Shown here: positions 34,665 to 43,134 of the stretch, in pieces | Numbering within the stretch: the stretch's first letter is position 1 | Layout of the letters: every line of letters begins with the position of its first letter | NCBI RefSeq assembly: GCF_900101675.1 | Contig: NZ_FNKG01000004.1 | Coordinates: forward strand, 1-64,000 | Direction: 5' to 3' | DNA length: 64,000 nucleotides | Source: Curtobacterium sp. UNCCL20 | Lineage (GTDB): Bacteria; Actinomycetota; Actinomycetes; Actinomycetales; Microbacteriaceae | Notes under the pieces: generated by a model | Told to the model about the DNA's origin: nothing | The model's input: only the letters and a program-made list of their open reading frames with translations | Databases searched by the model: none | Position numbers and translations under genes: made by a program

Positions 34665-35530
34665 TGGCCGTACTCACGACGTCGGGACCGCAACCGGTCC
34701 GCGCTCGCCGACCGCGCCCGGGCCGATGGGTGCTCGTCGCCGGACTCACCGCGCTGGCGATCCTCATGGTGTTCCCGCTGTACTGGATGGTCGTCTCGGC
34801 GCTCACTCCCGGCGGCCAGTCGCAGAGCGGGACGTTCTCACTATTCCCGACCCGGCCGACGTTCGAGAACTACACGCAGGTGTTCAGCACGCAGCCGGTC
34901 TGGCGGTGGCTGGGGAACTCCGCGCTCATCACCAGCGTCGGCACCGCGCTGAGCGTCGTCGTGTCGCTGATGGCGGGGTACGCCCTGGCGAAGTTCCGGT
35001 TCGTCGGACGGGGACTGCTCTACTCGGCATTCCTCGTCACCATCATGATCCCGATCCAGGTCACCCTCGTGCCGAGCTTCCTGGTCGTCGCGAAGATCGG
35101 CCTCGTCGACTCCCCCTGGGCGGTCATCCTCCCGACGGTGTTCGACGTCGTCGGGATCTTCATCGCCCGGCAGTTCATGCTCGGGGTTCCCGACGCCCTG
35201 ATGGAGGCCGCACGGCTCGACGGTGCCGGCGAGTTCCAGACCTTCTTCCGGGTCGTGCTGCCGACCTGCGGTCCCCTCGTCGGGGTGCTCGTGATCCTCG
35301 GGTTCATGACCCGGTGGAACGACTTCCTCTGGCCGCTCGTCGTGCTGCAGGGCAACGAGAACCTCACCGTGCCGGTCGCCCTGTCGACGCTGACGAACAA
35401 CCCCGCGTTCAGTTCGCCGTGGGGTGCGGTGATGGCGATCGCCACAGTCACGGTGCTGCCGCTGCTCGTGGTGTTCCTGGCGTTCCAGCGGCAGTTCGTG
35501 CAGGGGATCGCTTCGACGGGGATCAAGTAG
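34664..35530 (+). CDS. sugar ABC transporter permease, MalG type
   Basis: 288 aa, six membrane helices, coupling loop ALMEAARLDGAGEFQTFFRVVLP. ATG 34664 overlaps the MalF-type stop (TGATG). With the MalF-type protein it forms the import channel. Followed by a terminator-like hairpin 25 nt after the stop. Confidence 0.93.
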   Translation: MAVLTTSGPQPVRARRPRPGRWVLVAGLTALAILMVFPLYWMVVSALTPGGQSQSGTFSLFPTRPTFENYTQVFSTQPVWRWLGNSALITSVGTALSVVVSLMAGYALAKFRFVGRGLLYSAFLVTIMIPIQVTLVPSFLVVAKIGLVDSPWAVILPTVFDVVGIFIARQFMLGVPDALMEAARLDGAGEFQTFFRVVLPTCGPLVGVLVILGFMTRWNDFLWPLVVLQGNENLTVPVALSTLTNNPAFSSPWGAVMAIATVTVLPLLVVFLAFQRQFVQGIASTGIK

Positions 35531-35548
35531 CCCGCGCTGCGGCTCGGA

Positions 35549-35830
35549 GTGCGGCTCGGAGTGCGGGTCACGGCGGCGGAGGCTGCCTGCACTCCGAGTG
35601 CGACCCTCGCCGGCTGCTCCGGTACCGGCTGGTGCAGCCCGTCGGAACCCGGTCCGTCGGACCTGGGCCGCACTCTCATCACCGCCATCACCCCGACCGC
35701 GCGGCAGGCGGAGCAGGTCGTCGCAGCGTTCGAACCGATACGAGCAGAGGGCAGGGAGCAGAAGGTCGCCGCGTGGTGGCCCGACGGCAACGGGACGAGA
35801 GTGTCCGGCGTCGTCGGGGCCGGCCGGTGA
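35549..35830 (+). CDS. doubtful small ORF after the mel operon
   Basis: A possible 93-aa product. The first 35 residues overlap a hairpin and look random; the rest (LITAITPTARQAEQVVAAFEPIRAEG) looks protein-like, so a remnant or a gene with a later start is possible. No domain recognised. Confidence 0.25.
   Translation: MRLGVRVTAAEAACTPSATLAGCSGTGWCSPSEPGPSDLGRTLITAITPTARQAEQVVAAFEPIRAEGREQKVAAWWPDGNGTRVSGVVGAGR
35555..35598 (+). terminator. hairpin downstream of the mel operon
   Basis: CTCGGAGTGC (35555-35564) pairs exactly with GCACTCCGAG (35589-35598) over a 24-nt loop; the left arm is itself duplicated just upstream (35543-35552). Position 25 nt after the last permease gene supports a terminator. 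Confidence 0.55.
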
Positions 35831-35913
35831 GTGTCGGCTGGACGTGGCGCGCTGAGGAAGACTGGCTCTACCACCTCGAGCGGCACAACCAACGGAGCTT
35901 CGTCCGCTGCTGA
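35827..35913 (+). CDS. doubtful 28-aa ORF overlapping the previous one
   Basis: GTG 35827 overlaps the preceding stop as GTGA and reads a Trp- and charge-rich peptide (WTWRAEEDWLYHLERHNQRS). The overlap is typical of coupled genes here, but the product is very short; it may be a decayed fragment. Confidence 0.22.
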   Translation: MSVGWTWRAEEDWLYHLERHNQRSFVRC

Positions 35914-35934
35914 CTCACCTGCTGGGCGCCGACG

Positions 35935-36036
35935 CTATTCGTCCTCCGGACGTCGGCGCTTCCGCAGTACCGGGAGGCACGCGACCCACGCGACCGAAGC
36001 AATTGCAGCGCCCATGATCATCGACGGGATGTCCAT
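35935..36036 (-). CDS. possible 33-aa single-helix membrane peptide
   Basis: Reads MDIPSMIMGAAIASVAWVAC followed by LPVLRKRRRPEDE: one membrane helix then a basic cytoplasmic end, a layout common for small actinobacterial membrane proteins. No strong ribosome site. The rest of 35914-36199 has no gene I can support. Confidence 0.35.
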   Translation of the reverse strand: MDIPSMIMGAAIASVAWVACLPVLRKRRRPEDE

Positions 36037-36199
36037 GCAACGAACGTACAGATGACTCCGCTGAGACTCCCGTTCGGCCCGTCTGACACTTGTCGTCCCC
36101 TCCCACGGCTCGGTCATCTCGGAGGAGGCCCCACACGTCGGACCGCTCGGGGTGGAGAGCCTCGCACGGGCTCTGCCGAGGGATCGTCGGGAACGACGA

Positions 36200-36237
36200 A
36201 AGCCCCCGACCGGACCTGGTGGTCCTGCCGGGGGCTT
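36200..36237 (-). terminator. terminator of tRNA-Val (GAC)
   Basis: AAGCCCCCG (36200-36208) pairs with CGGGGGCTT (36229-36237), with further pairing inside, 5 bases beyond the encoded CCA of the leftward tRNA. Confidence 0.7.
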
Positions 36238-36242
36238 CGTGG

Positions 36243-36317
36243 TGGTGGGCGATACTGGGATCGAACCAGTGACCTCTTCCGTGTCAGGGAAGCGCGCTAC
36301 CGCTGCGCCAATCGCCC
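36243..36317 (-). tRNA. tRNA-Val (GAC)
   Basis: Leftward cloverleaf: acceptor GGGCGAT pairs with ATCGCCC, anticodon loop CTGACAC gives GAC, T-loop TTCGATC, and ACCA is encoded at the 3' end (36246-36243). Confidence 0.96.
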
Positions 36318-36357
36318 AGAGCATCCCTGCGTGGACCGGGGCCCGTGCAGAGTGTTG

Positions 36358-36428
36358 AGGTGGGGACGGGATTCGAACCCGCGTGGACGGCTTTGCAGGC
36401 CGCTGCCTAGCCTCTCGGCCACCCCACC
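36358..36428 (-). tRNA. tRNA-Cys (GCA)
   Basis: Leftward cloverleaf: acceptor GGTGGGG pairs with CCCCACC, discriminator U, anticodon loop CTGCAAA gives GCA, T-loop TTCGAAT. The tRNA is followed 41 nt later by tRNA-Val (GAC) in the same direction. Confidence 0.95.
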
Positions 36429-36510
36429 ATCGAGGTTCACGTCTCCGTGAGTACCCGAACGGTGGGATACCCTCTGGTGAGTCGTGGAACTCCGAGGAGA
36501 CCCACACTCG

Positions 36511-36582
36511 AGCGGATGACGAGATTCGAACTCGCGACCCTCACCTTGGCAAGGTGATGCGCTACCACTGCGCCACATCCGC
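36511..36582 (-). tRNA. tRNA-Gly (GCC), second copy
   Basis: Identical in sequence to the tRNA-Gly at 21641-21712, anticodon GCC. First of the leftward tRNA series Gly-Cys-Val; an AT-richer stretch with TATAG at about 36621 lies ahead and may hold the promoter. Confidence 0.96.
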
Positions 36583-36808
36583 ATTTGTCTGACCCGCTGT
36601 TCCGGCGACGACGTAAACTCTATACGAACGCGGGCGCTTCCACCAAAATCGTTCCCGTTCACCGGGCGTGTCCCCCGTGTTCATGCGGATCGAGGCCCTC
36701 CGGCGACGTGCGGAAACGGGACCGGACGGCGCCGCCACACCCGGGCGACACGTCGTGTTCAGCGGACCGCCCCACATCCGCTACTATCGACTGGCACGCA
36801 AGTGCGAG

Positions 36809-36881
36809 GGGCGATTGGCGCAGTTGGTAGCGCGCTTCGTTCACACCGAAGAGGTCATCAGTTCGAGTCTGGTATCGCCCA
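36809..36881 (+). tRNA. tRNA-Val (CAC)
   Basis: Rightward cloverleaf: acceptor GGGCGAT pairs with ATCGCCC, anticodon loop TTCACAC gives CAC, discriminator A, no encoded CCA. TACTAT at 36782-36787 is a likely -10 element. It is followed by a strong terminator and then the jetABC set. Confidence 0.95.
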
Positions 36882-36909
36882 CGAGCCCATCCAGGGCCAG
36901 CAGAACACC

Positions 36910-36945
36910 GAGAAGAGCCCGACGCAACCGCGTCGGGCTCTTCTC
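36910..36945 (+). terminator. terminator of tRNA-Val (CAC)
   Basis: A 16-bp perfect stem (36910-36925 with 36930-36945) closes a 4-nt AACC loop and begins 28 nt after the tRNA. It insulates jetA from tRNA transcription. Confidence 0.88.
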
Positions 36946-37020
36946 ATCTCACGGTGTCGACGCCATCTCGCGGTGCAGGCGTCATCTCACGATGCAGCCG
37001 CGACTCACGATCCAGAACAG
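36945..37020. repeat. 19-bp tandem repeats ahead of jetA
   Basis: Four adjacent 19-bp units at 36945-36963, 36964-36982, 36983-37001 and 37002-37020. The first three share CATCTCRCGRTGYnGnCGY; the fourth is degenerate (GACTCACGATCCAG). They fill the whole space between the tRNA terminator and the jetA ribosome site, so any jetA promoter must lie within them. They could be operator iterons. Confidence 0.7.
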
Positions 37021-37046
37021 ACCAGGACGACCGGACGAAGGGGCAC

Positions 37047-38585
37047 ATGACCGACGTCGACCTCGAGTTCGCCAGGGTCCGAGCGGTCCTCGACCGTCCG
37101 ACCCTGCGGCTGATGTCCCGCCCGACCAGCGCCGCCGTCCTCGCGGTGTTCCGCACGGTGTTCGACCGCGACGTGCAGTACGTCCCCGCGGACCGCATGC
37201 ACCTGCAGGTCGAGGAGCACGTCGCCCGACTGCAGGCCACGGGCGCGCGCGTGCCCGCGAGCGAACAGCACGAGCACACCGGCCGCGCGCTCTGCCGCGA
37301 GTGGGTGGCCGCCCAGTGGCTCGTCCGCTCCAACTCCCCCGACGGCGACGAGCAGTACTCCCTGACGAGCCACGCCCTCGAGGCACTCTCCCTGATGGAC
37401 GCACTGTCCTCCGACCGGGCACTCATCAGCGAGAGCCGCCTGGCGATGATCGTCGACGCCGTGCACCGGTGGGCGGCCCGTGCCGAACCGGACCCGGACG
37501 TGCAGATCCGCCGGATCGACGCGCAGATCGCCGAGCTCCGGGCCGAGCGGGAGCGCCTCGAGCAGGGCGACGTCGCGACGGTGGACGACGCCCGGATGCG
37601 TGACGGGTACACGAACATCTCCGACCTCATCCGTCAGCTGCCGAGCGACTTCAAGCGCGTCGAGGAGGCGGTGGCGACGATGCACCGGTCGATCGTCGAG
37701 GACTTCCGACAAGAGGTGCGCCCGATCGGTGAGATCCTCGACGACTACCTGGCCCGGACCGACGCCCTGATGGAGGCGACGCCCGAGGGCCGAGCGTTCG
37801 AGGGTGCGTTCGAGCTCCTCCGCGACGACGCCCTGCTGCTGCGGCTCCGGGACGACATCGCGACGATCCTGTCCCATCCGTTCGCCGACTCCCTCGGTGC
37901 GGCGGAGCGTCGGGCGTTCCGCAACACGGTGAGCATCCTCCGCCAGGGCATCGAGGACGTCCTCGCCCAGCGTCGGCAGCTCACGGCGACGCTCCGCGAC
38001 CAGATCGTGGCGCACGACGTCGTCCGCGATCGCGAGCTGGACGCGGTGATCCGGTCGATCAACCGCGGGCTCGCGACGTGGATGGACCAGGGGTCGGCCC
38101 GGGACCGCCTGCCGATCGGGCTCCTGCCCGAGACGGCCGAGGTCGGCACCCTGCGCGAGCGCTTCTACGACCCGGACAACGAGTCCGTGCCGCCGCCGAT
38201 CGAGGAGCCCGACGACGACGTCTTCGACGACCTCGACGTCGAGACGCTCCGGCGCCACGGCGGCCCGCTCCTCACCGAGCTGCGCGCGGCCCTCCGCTTC
38301 GCCGAGGCCGACTCCAGCGACGCCGCGTTCCACGGGCTCCCGCCGGAGCAGCGCCGCCCGGTCGAGCTGTTCGGCCTGGCGCACCTGCTGACCGGCCACC
38401 AGGACTTCGAGGCCGCCGCGCACGTCGCGGAGCACCGCACGGTCCGGCCCGACGGCAGCCCGGTCACCTTCCGGATGCCGACCGCGGCGCTCACCCCGGG
38501 TACCCCAGCGGACCGGCAAGACGCCGCTGGCGCACCGGACACGACACCCACGACAGACGACCAGGACGGACAGGAGGCACGGTGA
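37047..38585 (+). CDS. jetA: Wadjet/MksF-like kleisin subunit JetA (DUF3375)
   Basis: A 512-aa DUF3375 protein, the kleisin (MukF/MksF-like) of type I Wadjet and MksBEF loop-extruding complexes. The N-terminal winged-helix region begins MTDVDLEFARVRAVLDRPTL; a long helical middle (about 150-350, AELRAERERLEQ and IGEILDDYLARTDALME) and a C-terminal wing (LRFAEADSSDAAFHGL) follow. ATG 37047 is preceded by GAAGGGG. Its stop overlaps the jetB GTG. In known systems this subunit bridges two JetC motors and recruits JetB; the full complex extrudes and cuts small circular DNA. Here no nuclease gene follows. Confidence 0.88.
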   Translation: MTDVDLEFARVRAVLDRPTLRLMSRPTSAAVLAVFRTVFDRDVQYVPADRMHLQVEEHVARLQATGARVPASEQHEHTGRALCREWVAAQWLVRSNSPDGDEQYSLTSHALEALSLMDALSSDRALISESRLAMIVDAVHRWAARAEPDPDVQIRRIDAQIAELRAERERLEQGDVATVDDARMRDGYTNISDLIRQLPSDFKRVEEAVATMHRSIVEDFRQEVRPIGEILDDYLARTDALMEATPEGRAFEGAFELLRDDALLLRLRDDIATILSHPFADSLGAAERRAFRNTVSILRQGIEDVLAQRRQLTATLRDQIVAHDVVRDRELDAVIRSINRGLATWMDQGSARDRLPIGLLPETAEVGTLRERFYDPDNESVPPPIEEPDDDVFDDLDVETLRRHGGPLLTELRAALRFAEADSSDAAFHGLPPEQRRPVELFGLAHLLTGHQDFEAAAHVAEHRTVRPDGSPVTFRMPTAALTPGTPADRQDAAGAPDTTPTTDDQDGQEAR

Positions 38586-39385
38586 GCGACACGACGCCGG
38601 CACCGGTGGACGAGACGGTCCCCTTCGAGGACCCCACGACCGTCCTGCAGGACGAGGAACGCGACGAGACGAGCTTCGCCCTCTTCGAGGGCGACGAGGG
38701 CCGGCTCGACGACCGCCAGCGCCGCGCGCTCGTGGCGCTCCTCCGGAACTCGTACGTGAGCGCCCGCACGCACGCCGACGAGTGGCGGGCCGTGCTGGAC
38801 GCGGAGTACCAGCTCCGCTCCCGGCTGAACGACCTGTTCCTCGAGCTCCACGTCGACCGCGACCGCGAGGTGGCCTGGAAGCGTCAGGCCCGCTCGGAGA
38901 GCCAGCGCCGCGGCTTCCCGACCCTCCTCCGCGACGTGCCGTACACGCGTGAGGAGACCATCGTCCTGGTCTACCTGCGGATGCGCCTGCGGGCGGACAC
39001 CCGGCCGGGCCCGGACCAGGTCGTCGTCGACCGCTCCGAGATCCTCGGACACGTCGCCGGGTTCCGTCCGGCGACGGCGACCGACCGGACGCGCGACGAG
39101 GGCCGGGTCGCGAAGGCGATCGAGCGCCTCGTGACCGCGCGGATCCTGCTGAAGACCACCGACCCGGACCGCTTCCGCGTCGCGAGCGTGGTCGAGGTCC
39201 TGCTCCCGCTGGAGCGCCTGCTGGAACTCGACACGTGGCTCCGGAACGCGGCCGCCCAGGGCGGCGAGCCGACCAACGGGGACGACCCGCGCCTCCCGGC
39301 CGACGACGCCGACCCTGAGACCAACGACACCGACCAGACCGACACCGACGAGACCGACACCGACGAGGACGGAGCGAGCGCATGA
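38582..39385 (+). CDS. jetB: Wadjet/MksE-like KITE subunit JetB (DUF4194)
   Basis: A 267-aa DUF4194 protein, the winged-helix KITE partner (MukE/MksE-like). Typical segments are LDDRQRRALVALLRNSYVSA, SRLNDLFLELHVDRDREVAWKRQ and YTREETIVLVYLRMRL. The first 45 and last 40 residues are acidic and disordered, ending in a repeated DTDQTDTDETDTDE tract. GTG 38582 overlaps the jetA stop (GTGA); its stop overlaps the jetC ATG (ATGA), so the three subunits are co-translated. Confidence 0.9.
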   Translation: MSDTTPAPVDETVPFEDPTTVLQDEERDETSFALFEGDEGRLDDRQRRALVALLRNSYVSARTHADEWRAVLDAEYQLRSRLNDLFLELHVDRDREVAWKRQARSESQRRGFPTLLRDVPYTREETIVLVYLRMRLRADTRPGPDQVVVDRSEILGHVAGFRPATATDRTRDEGRVAKAIERLVTARILLKTTDPDRFRVASVVEVLLPLERLLELDTWLRNAAAQGGEPTNGDDPRLPADDADPETNDTDQTDTDETDTDEDGASA

Positions 39386-42300
39386 CGGACACGCAGACCG
39401 ACGCCTTCGGGATGGCCGCGCTGTTCGACACGGTCGCGCAGTGGCGCGCCGAGTCGATGCAGGTCGTGAACTGGGGTGGCTTCCACGGCCACCGCCAGGT
39501 GGAGCTCTCCGGCACCGCGACCCTCATCTCCGGTGCGTCCGGCACCGGCAAGTCGACGCTCATGGACGCGTACCTCGCCGTGATGATGCCGTCCGACGTG
39601 CCGTTCAACGGCGCCTCGAACGACGCCACCACCGGGCGGGCGCGGAGCGCCGACCAGCGCAACCTGCTGACCTACCTGCGCGGCAAGGTGGACACCCGTC
39701 GCGACCCGGAGTCCGGCGCGCTGCGCGACGTGAACCTCCGTGGCGACGACCAGACGACCTGGGGTGCGGTCGCGGTCACGTTCCGGAACGACGACGAACG
39801 CCGGTTCACGGTGCTCCGCGCGTACCTCGTGCCGAAGCGGGCACGTGGTGTCGGCGACATCCAGATGACCATGGCGACGGTGGACGACACGTTCGACCTG
39901 CGCCGGCTCGAGGAGTTCGTGCCGAGCCGGTTCCACCACCTCGAGCTGACCGGACGAGTGCCGGGGCTCGTCATCCGCGACACCTACCAGGAGCTCGCGT
40001 ACACGCTGCAGACCAGGCTGGGCATCGGTGACTCCGGCGGCGGCAACCGGGCGATGCGCCTGCTCGCCCGCATCCAGGCCGGTCAGCACCTGCCGACGGT
40101 GGACGCGCTCTACAAGTCGCTCGTGCTCGAGACACCGGGCACGTACGAGGCCGCCGACCGCGCGCTCGCGCACTTCTCGGCGCTCGACGAGGCGTACGAG
40201 GCGATGGACACCGAGGAGCGGAAGGTCAGCATCCTCTCCCCCATCGTCGAGCTGCACGCCGAGATCGAACGGTCCCGGGCGGCGGCCGAGGCGCTGGACG
40301 GCATCGCCACCGGTGCCGAGGTGTCCCCGTTCGCGCACTGGACCGCCTCGCGGAAGCGTGCGCTGCTCGACGCCGAGGTGGACCGCAACGGTCGGGAGCG
40401 CACCGCGTCCCGAGCCGAGGTGGCCGCGGCCGAGGCCCGGCACGCGGCCGTCGAGATCGAACTCCGCGACGCCGAGGCCCGGCTCCGCGACCAGGGCGGC
40501 AACGCGCTCGCGCAGCTCGAGGACCGCATCGAGCGCCGCAGCCGCGAGCGCGACGCGGTCGTCCGGACGCGGACCACGTTCGACGAGCGGACCGCCGTCC
40601 TCGGCACACCCGTCGCGAGCGAGGCCGAATTCACCGCGGCGCAGCGCGTCTCGCACGAGTTCCTCGGCACCTACGCCGTGCAGCGCGCCTCGCTCGACGA
40701 ACGACGCGACGCCCTGACCCGCGAGGAGTACCCGCTCCTCGACCGCGAACGCTCCCTCCGCCAGGAACGGCAGTCGCTCGAGCACCGGCAGGGCGCGATG
40801 CCGCTGCCGATGCACGAGGCCCGGCTCCAGATGGCCCGGGCGGCCGGCATCGACCCGTCGGAGCTGCCCTTCGTCGCCGAACTCCTCGACGTCCTGCCCG
40901 GCGAGGAGCGCTGGCGGACCGCGATCGAGTCCGTCCTGGCGCCCGTCGCCCGCACGCTCCTGGTCGACCAGGACCGCCTCGCCTCCTTCAGCGAGGCCAT
41001 CGACGCGCTCCGGCTGCCGGTCCGCATCCAGTTCGAGGGCGTGCCGACCGGTCCGCACATCGACCTCGACGGCGACCCGTCGATGGTGTCCGGCAAGCTC
41101 GCGATCAAGTCGTCGCCGTTCAGCACCTGGGTCCGCGAGCGGATCGAGTCCGACCGCACGGACGCCCGCTGCGTGTCGGACGCCTCGGAGCTCGGCGGTG
41201 GCGGTCGTCGCGTCACCGAGTCCGGGCAGCTCCGCGACGGCCGACGCGGCGCGCACGGCGACCGCCGGCAGGCGAACGTCATCGGCTTCACGAACGAGGC
41301 CCGGGTGGCCTCGGTCGAGCAGGAGCTCGCGTCCATCGCCGAGGACCTCACCACGCTCGAGGCCCGCCGCACCGACGTCGCACAGGACATCGCGGCCCTC
41401 GACACGCTCCGGGCCGCGCACCAGCACGTGGTCGACGTCACGTGGGAGGCCATCGACGTCGAGGGACTCGAGTCCTCCCTCGCCCGGCTCGACGCGGAAC
41501 GCCACGCGCTGCTCGCCGCGGACGACGGCCTCCGCACGCTGCGCGAATCGGTCGCACGGCTCCGCAAGTCCCTCGACGAGGCCGCCGACCGACGTGCCGG
41601 CGCCCGTCTGTCCGTCACCCGCCTCGAGGAGCGCCACGCCGTGCTCGTCGACGGGCAGGACGCCGCCGCCGAGATCCTCGAGCGCTTCGAGGAGGCACCG
41701 GACAGCGTCCCCGACGAGCGCCAGGAGCAGCTGCTGGCCGAGACGTTCGAGGAGATCGGCGCGCCCGACGGTGTGGACGGCTTCGACGACGCCACCCGCC
41801 GCCTGCGACGCCGCCTCGAGGAACGCCTGTCCCAGGCCCTCGACGGCGCCGCGTCGGCCGGGAACGCGCTGACCCTGACGTTCCAGCGGTACCAGGACGC
41901 CTGGCCGGACCCGAACCTCGGCACCGGCGTCGCCTCGTACCCGGACTACCACGCGATCCTCGACCAGATCGTCGCCACCGGGCTGCACGCCCGGCGCACC
42001 GAGTGGCGTCGTCGCCTGTCCCAGTGGAGCGGCGAGGACCTCGTCCCGCTCGCCGGGGCCTTCGACCGGGCCGTCGTCGAGATCGAGGAGCGCCTCGAAC
42101 CCGTCAACGAGATCCTCCGCGAGCTGCCCTTCGGCGCGAACGGGGACCGTCTCAAGATCCAGATCCGCCGGGTCACCCGCGAGGACGTGTCCCAGTTCCG
42201 CCGCGAGCTCCGGGCACTGTCCGCCTCGACCTCGACCGAACTCACCGACGACGTGCTCGAGACGCGGTTCCGCCGGCTCCGTCGTTTCATGGCCGTCATC

Positions 42301-42747
42301 CGCCCGGACACCGACAGCCCGCGCGGCCGCACCACGCAGCGCGACGCCGTGCTCGACGTGCGACGGCACATGGAGATCACCGCGGTCCGGTACGACACCG
42401 ACGGCAACGACCTCGGCGTGTACTCGTCCCTCGGCGACAAGTCCGGCGGCGAGACGCAGGAGCTCGTCGCGTTCATCGTCGGCGCCGCCCTGCGGTACCA
42501 GCTCGGTGACGAGACCCGTCCTCGGCCCCGGTTCGCTCCGGTGTTCCTCGACGAGGCGTTCATCAAGGCGGACTCCGAGTTCGCCGGTCGCGCGGTCACC
42601 GCGTGGCTGCGGCTCGGGTTCCAGCTGGTGGTGAGCGCGCCGCTCGACAAGGTCACGGCGCTCGAGCCGTCGATGGAGCGCCTGCTGTCGATGCGGAAGC
42701 ACCCGGAGACCGGGCACTCGTCGATCACCGAGATCGCGCGGGTCTGA
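39382..42747 (+). CDS. jetC: Wadjet/MksB-like SMC ATPase JetC
   Basis: A 1121-aa SMC/MukB-like motor. Walker A GASGTGKST at 51-59; two long coiled-coil stretches (about 280-470 and 630-800) flank a hinge-like segment near 480-620; the C-terminal head has KSGGE at about 1020 and Walker B FLDEAF at about 1055-1060 with the catalytic Glu present. All ATPase elements look intact, so the motor should be active. It pairs with JetA and JetB to form the loop extruder. The jetD nuclease gene (DUF3322/DUF2220) normally follows; here the next 400 bp are repeats only. Confidence 0.93.
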   Translation: MTDTQTDAFGMAALFDTVAQWRAESMQVVNWGGFHGHRQVELSGTATLISGASGTGKSTLMDAYLAVMMPSDVPFNGASNDATTGRARSADQRNLLTYLRGKVDTRRDPESGALRDVNLRGDDQTTWGAVAVTFRNDDERRFTVLRAYLVPKRARGVGDIQMTMATVDDTFDLRRLEEFVPSRFHHLELTGRVPGLVIRDTYQELAYTLQTRLGIGDSGGGNRAMRLLARIQAGQHLPTVDALYKSLVLETPGTYEAADRALAHFSALDEAYEAMDTEERKVSILSPIVELHAEIERSRAAAEALDGIATGAEVSPFAHWTASRKRALLDAEVDRNGRERTASRAEVAAAEARHAAVEIELRDAEARLRDQGGNALAQLEDRIERRSRERDAVVRTRTTFDERTAVLGTPVASEAEFTAAQRVSHEFLGTYAVQRASLDERRDALTREEYPLLDRERSLRQERQSLEHRQGAMPLPMHEARLQMARAAGIDPSELPFVAELLDVLPGEERWRTAIESVLAPVARTLLVDQDRLASFSEAIDALRLPVRIQFEGVPTGPHIDLDGDPSMVSGKLAIKSSPFSTWVRERIESDRTDARCVSDASELGGGGRRVTESGQLRDGRRGAHGDRRQANVIGFTNEARVASVEQELASIAEDLTTLEARRTDVAQDIAALDTLRAAHQHVVDVTWEAIDVEGLESSLARLDAERHALLAADDGLRTLRESVARLRKSLDEAADRRAGARLSVTRLEERHAVLVDGQDAAAEILERFEEAPDSVPDERQEQLLAETFEEIGAPDGVDGFDDATRRLRRRLEERLSQALDGAASAGNALTLTFQRYQDAWPDPNLGTGVASYPDYHAILDQIVATGLHARRTEWRRRLSQWSGEDLVPLAGAFDRAVVEIEERLEPVNEILRELPFGANGDRLKIQIRRVTREDVSQFRRELRALSASTSTELTDDVLETRFRRLRRFMAVIRPDTDSPRGRTTQRDAVLDVRRHMEITAVRYDTDGNDLGVYSSLGDKSGGETQELVAFIVGAALRYQLGDETRPRPRFAPVFLDEAFIKADSEFAGRAVTAWLRLGFQLVVSAPLDKVTALEPSMERLLSMRKHPETGHSSITEIARV

Positions 42748-42763
42748 CGCCGGGCTCCGCTCG

Positions 42764-43055
42764 CCCGAGCGGGCGGTATTCGTCACGTTCGCCGTCGCTC
42801 GGCGGCGCGTCCCGCCCCCTCGCCGGCATGCGCACGGCGCGTCCTGCCCGCTCGGCCCGGCCCGGCCCGGCCACCCGGCCCCGGCACCCACGGCACTGGA
42901 GGCGCGGTGCCAGCCGGCCACGCGCCTCCAGTCCGTCGGTCTCCCCGCACCAACCCGTCACCCGAGCGTGCCGCTTTCGTCACCTTCGCCGTCGCTCGGC
43001 GGCGCGTCCTGCCCGCTCGCCGACATGCGCGCGGCGCGTCCCGCCCGCTCGGCCC
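42764..43055. repeat. 95-bp direct repeats downstream of jetC
   Basis: 42764-42858 and 42961-43055 are both 95 bp and differ at 10 positions (about 89% identity), with no indels. The 102 bp between them include a palindrome of the dispersed family at 42896-42931. The whole gene-free stretch 42748-43134 is made of these repeats plus the CAGG repeat; this is where jetD would be expected. Confidence 0.8.
42896..42931. terminator. dispersed-family palindrome, probable jetC terminator
   Basis: CTGGAGGCGCG (42896-42906) pairs exactly with CGCGCCTCCAG (42921-42931); the core GGAGGCGCGGTGCC is at 42898-42911. It is the first strong hairpin after jetC (149 nt past the stop). Confidence 0.65.
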
Positions 43056-43060
43056 AGCCG

Positions 43061-43084
43061 CAGGCAGGCAGGCAGGCAGGCAGG
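43061..43084. repeat. CAGG tetranucleotide repeat, six units
   Basis: Six exact CAGG units in a row. It lies about 50 bp upstream of the -10 element of the next gene and could vary in length by slippage. Confidence 0.85.
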
Positions 43085-43134
43085 CGCCAGGTACACGCCG
43101 AGCACGCGCCAGGCGCGCGCAAGGCCGCGCACGC

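Noticed and set aside
36243..36881. Integrated element boundary at the tRNA cluster
   Set aside because: No integrase gene and no repeat of a tRNA 3' end was found within the window; kept only as a context observation.
36945..37020. CRISPR array
   Set aside because: The 19-bp units are directly adjacent with no spacers, only four units exist, and there are no cas genes.
38971..42921. A 1316-codon open frame antisense to jetC
   Set aside because: Low-complexity composition and full overlap with the SMC ATPase gene; no start signal or domain.
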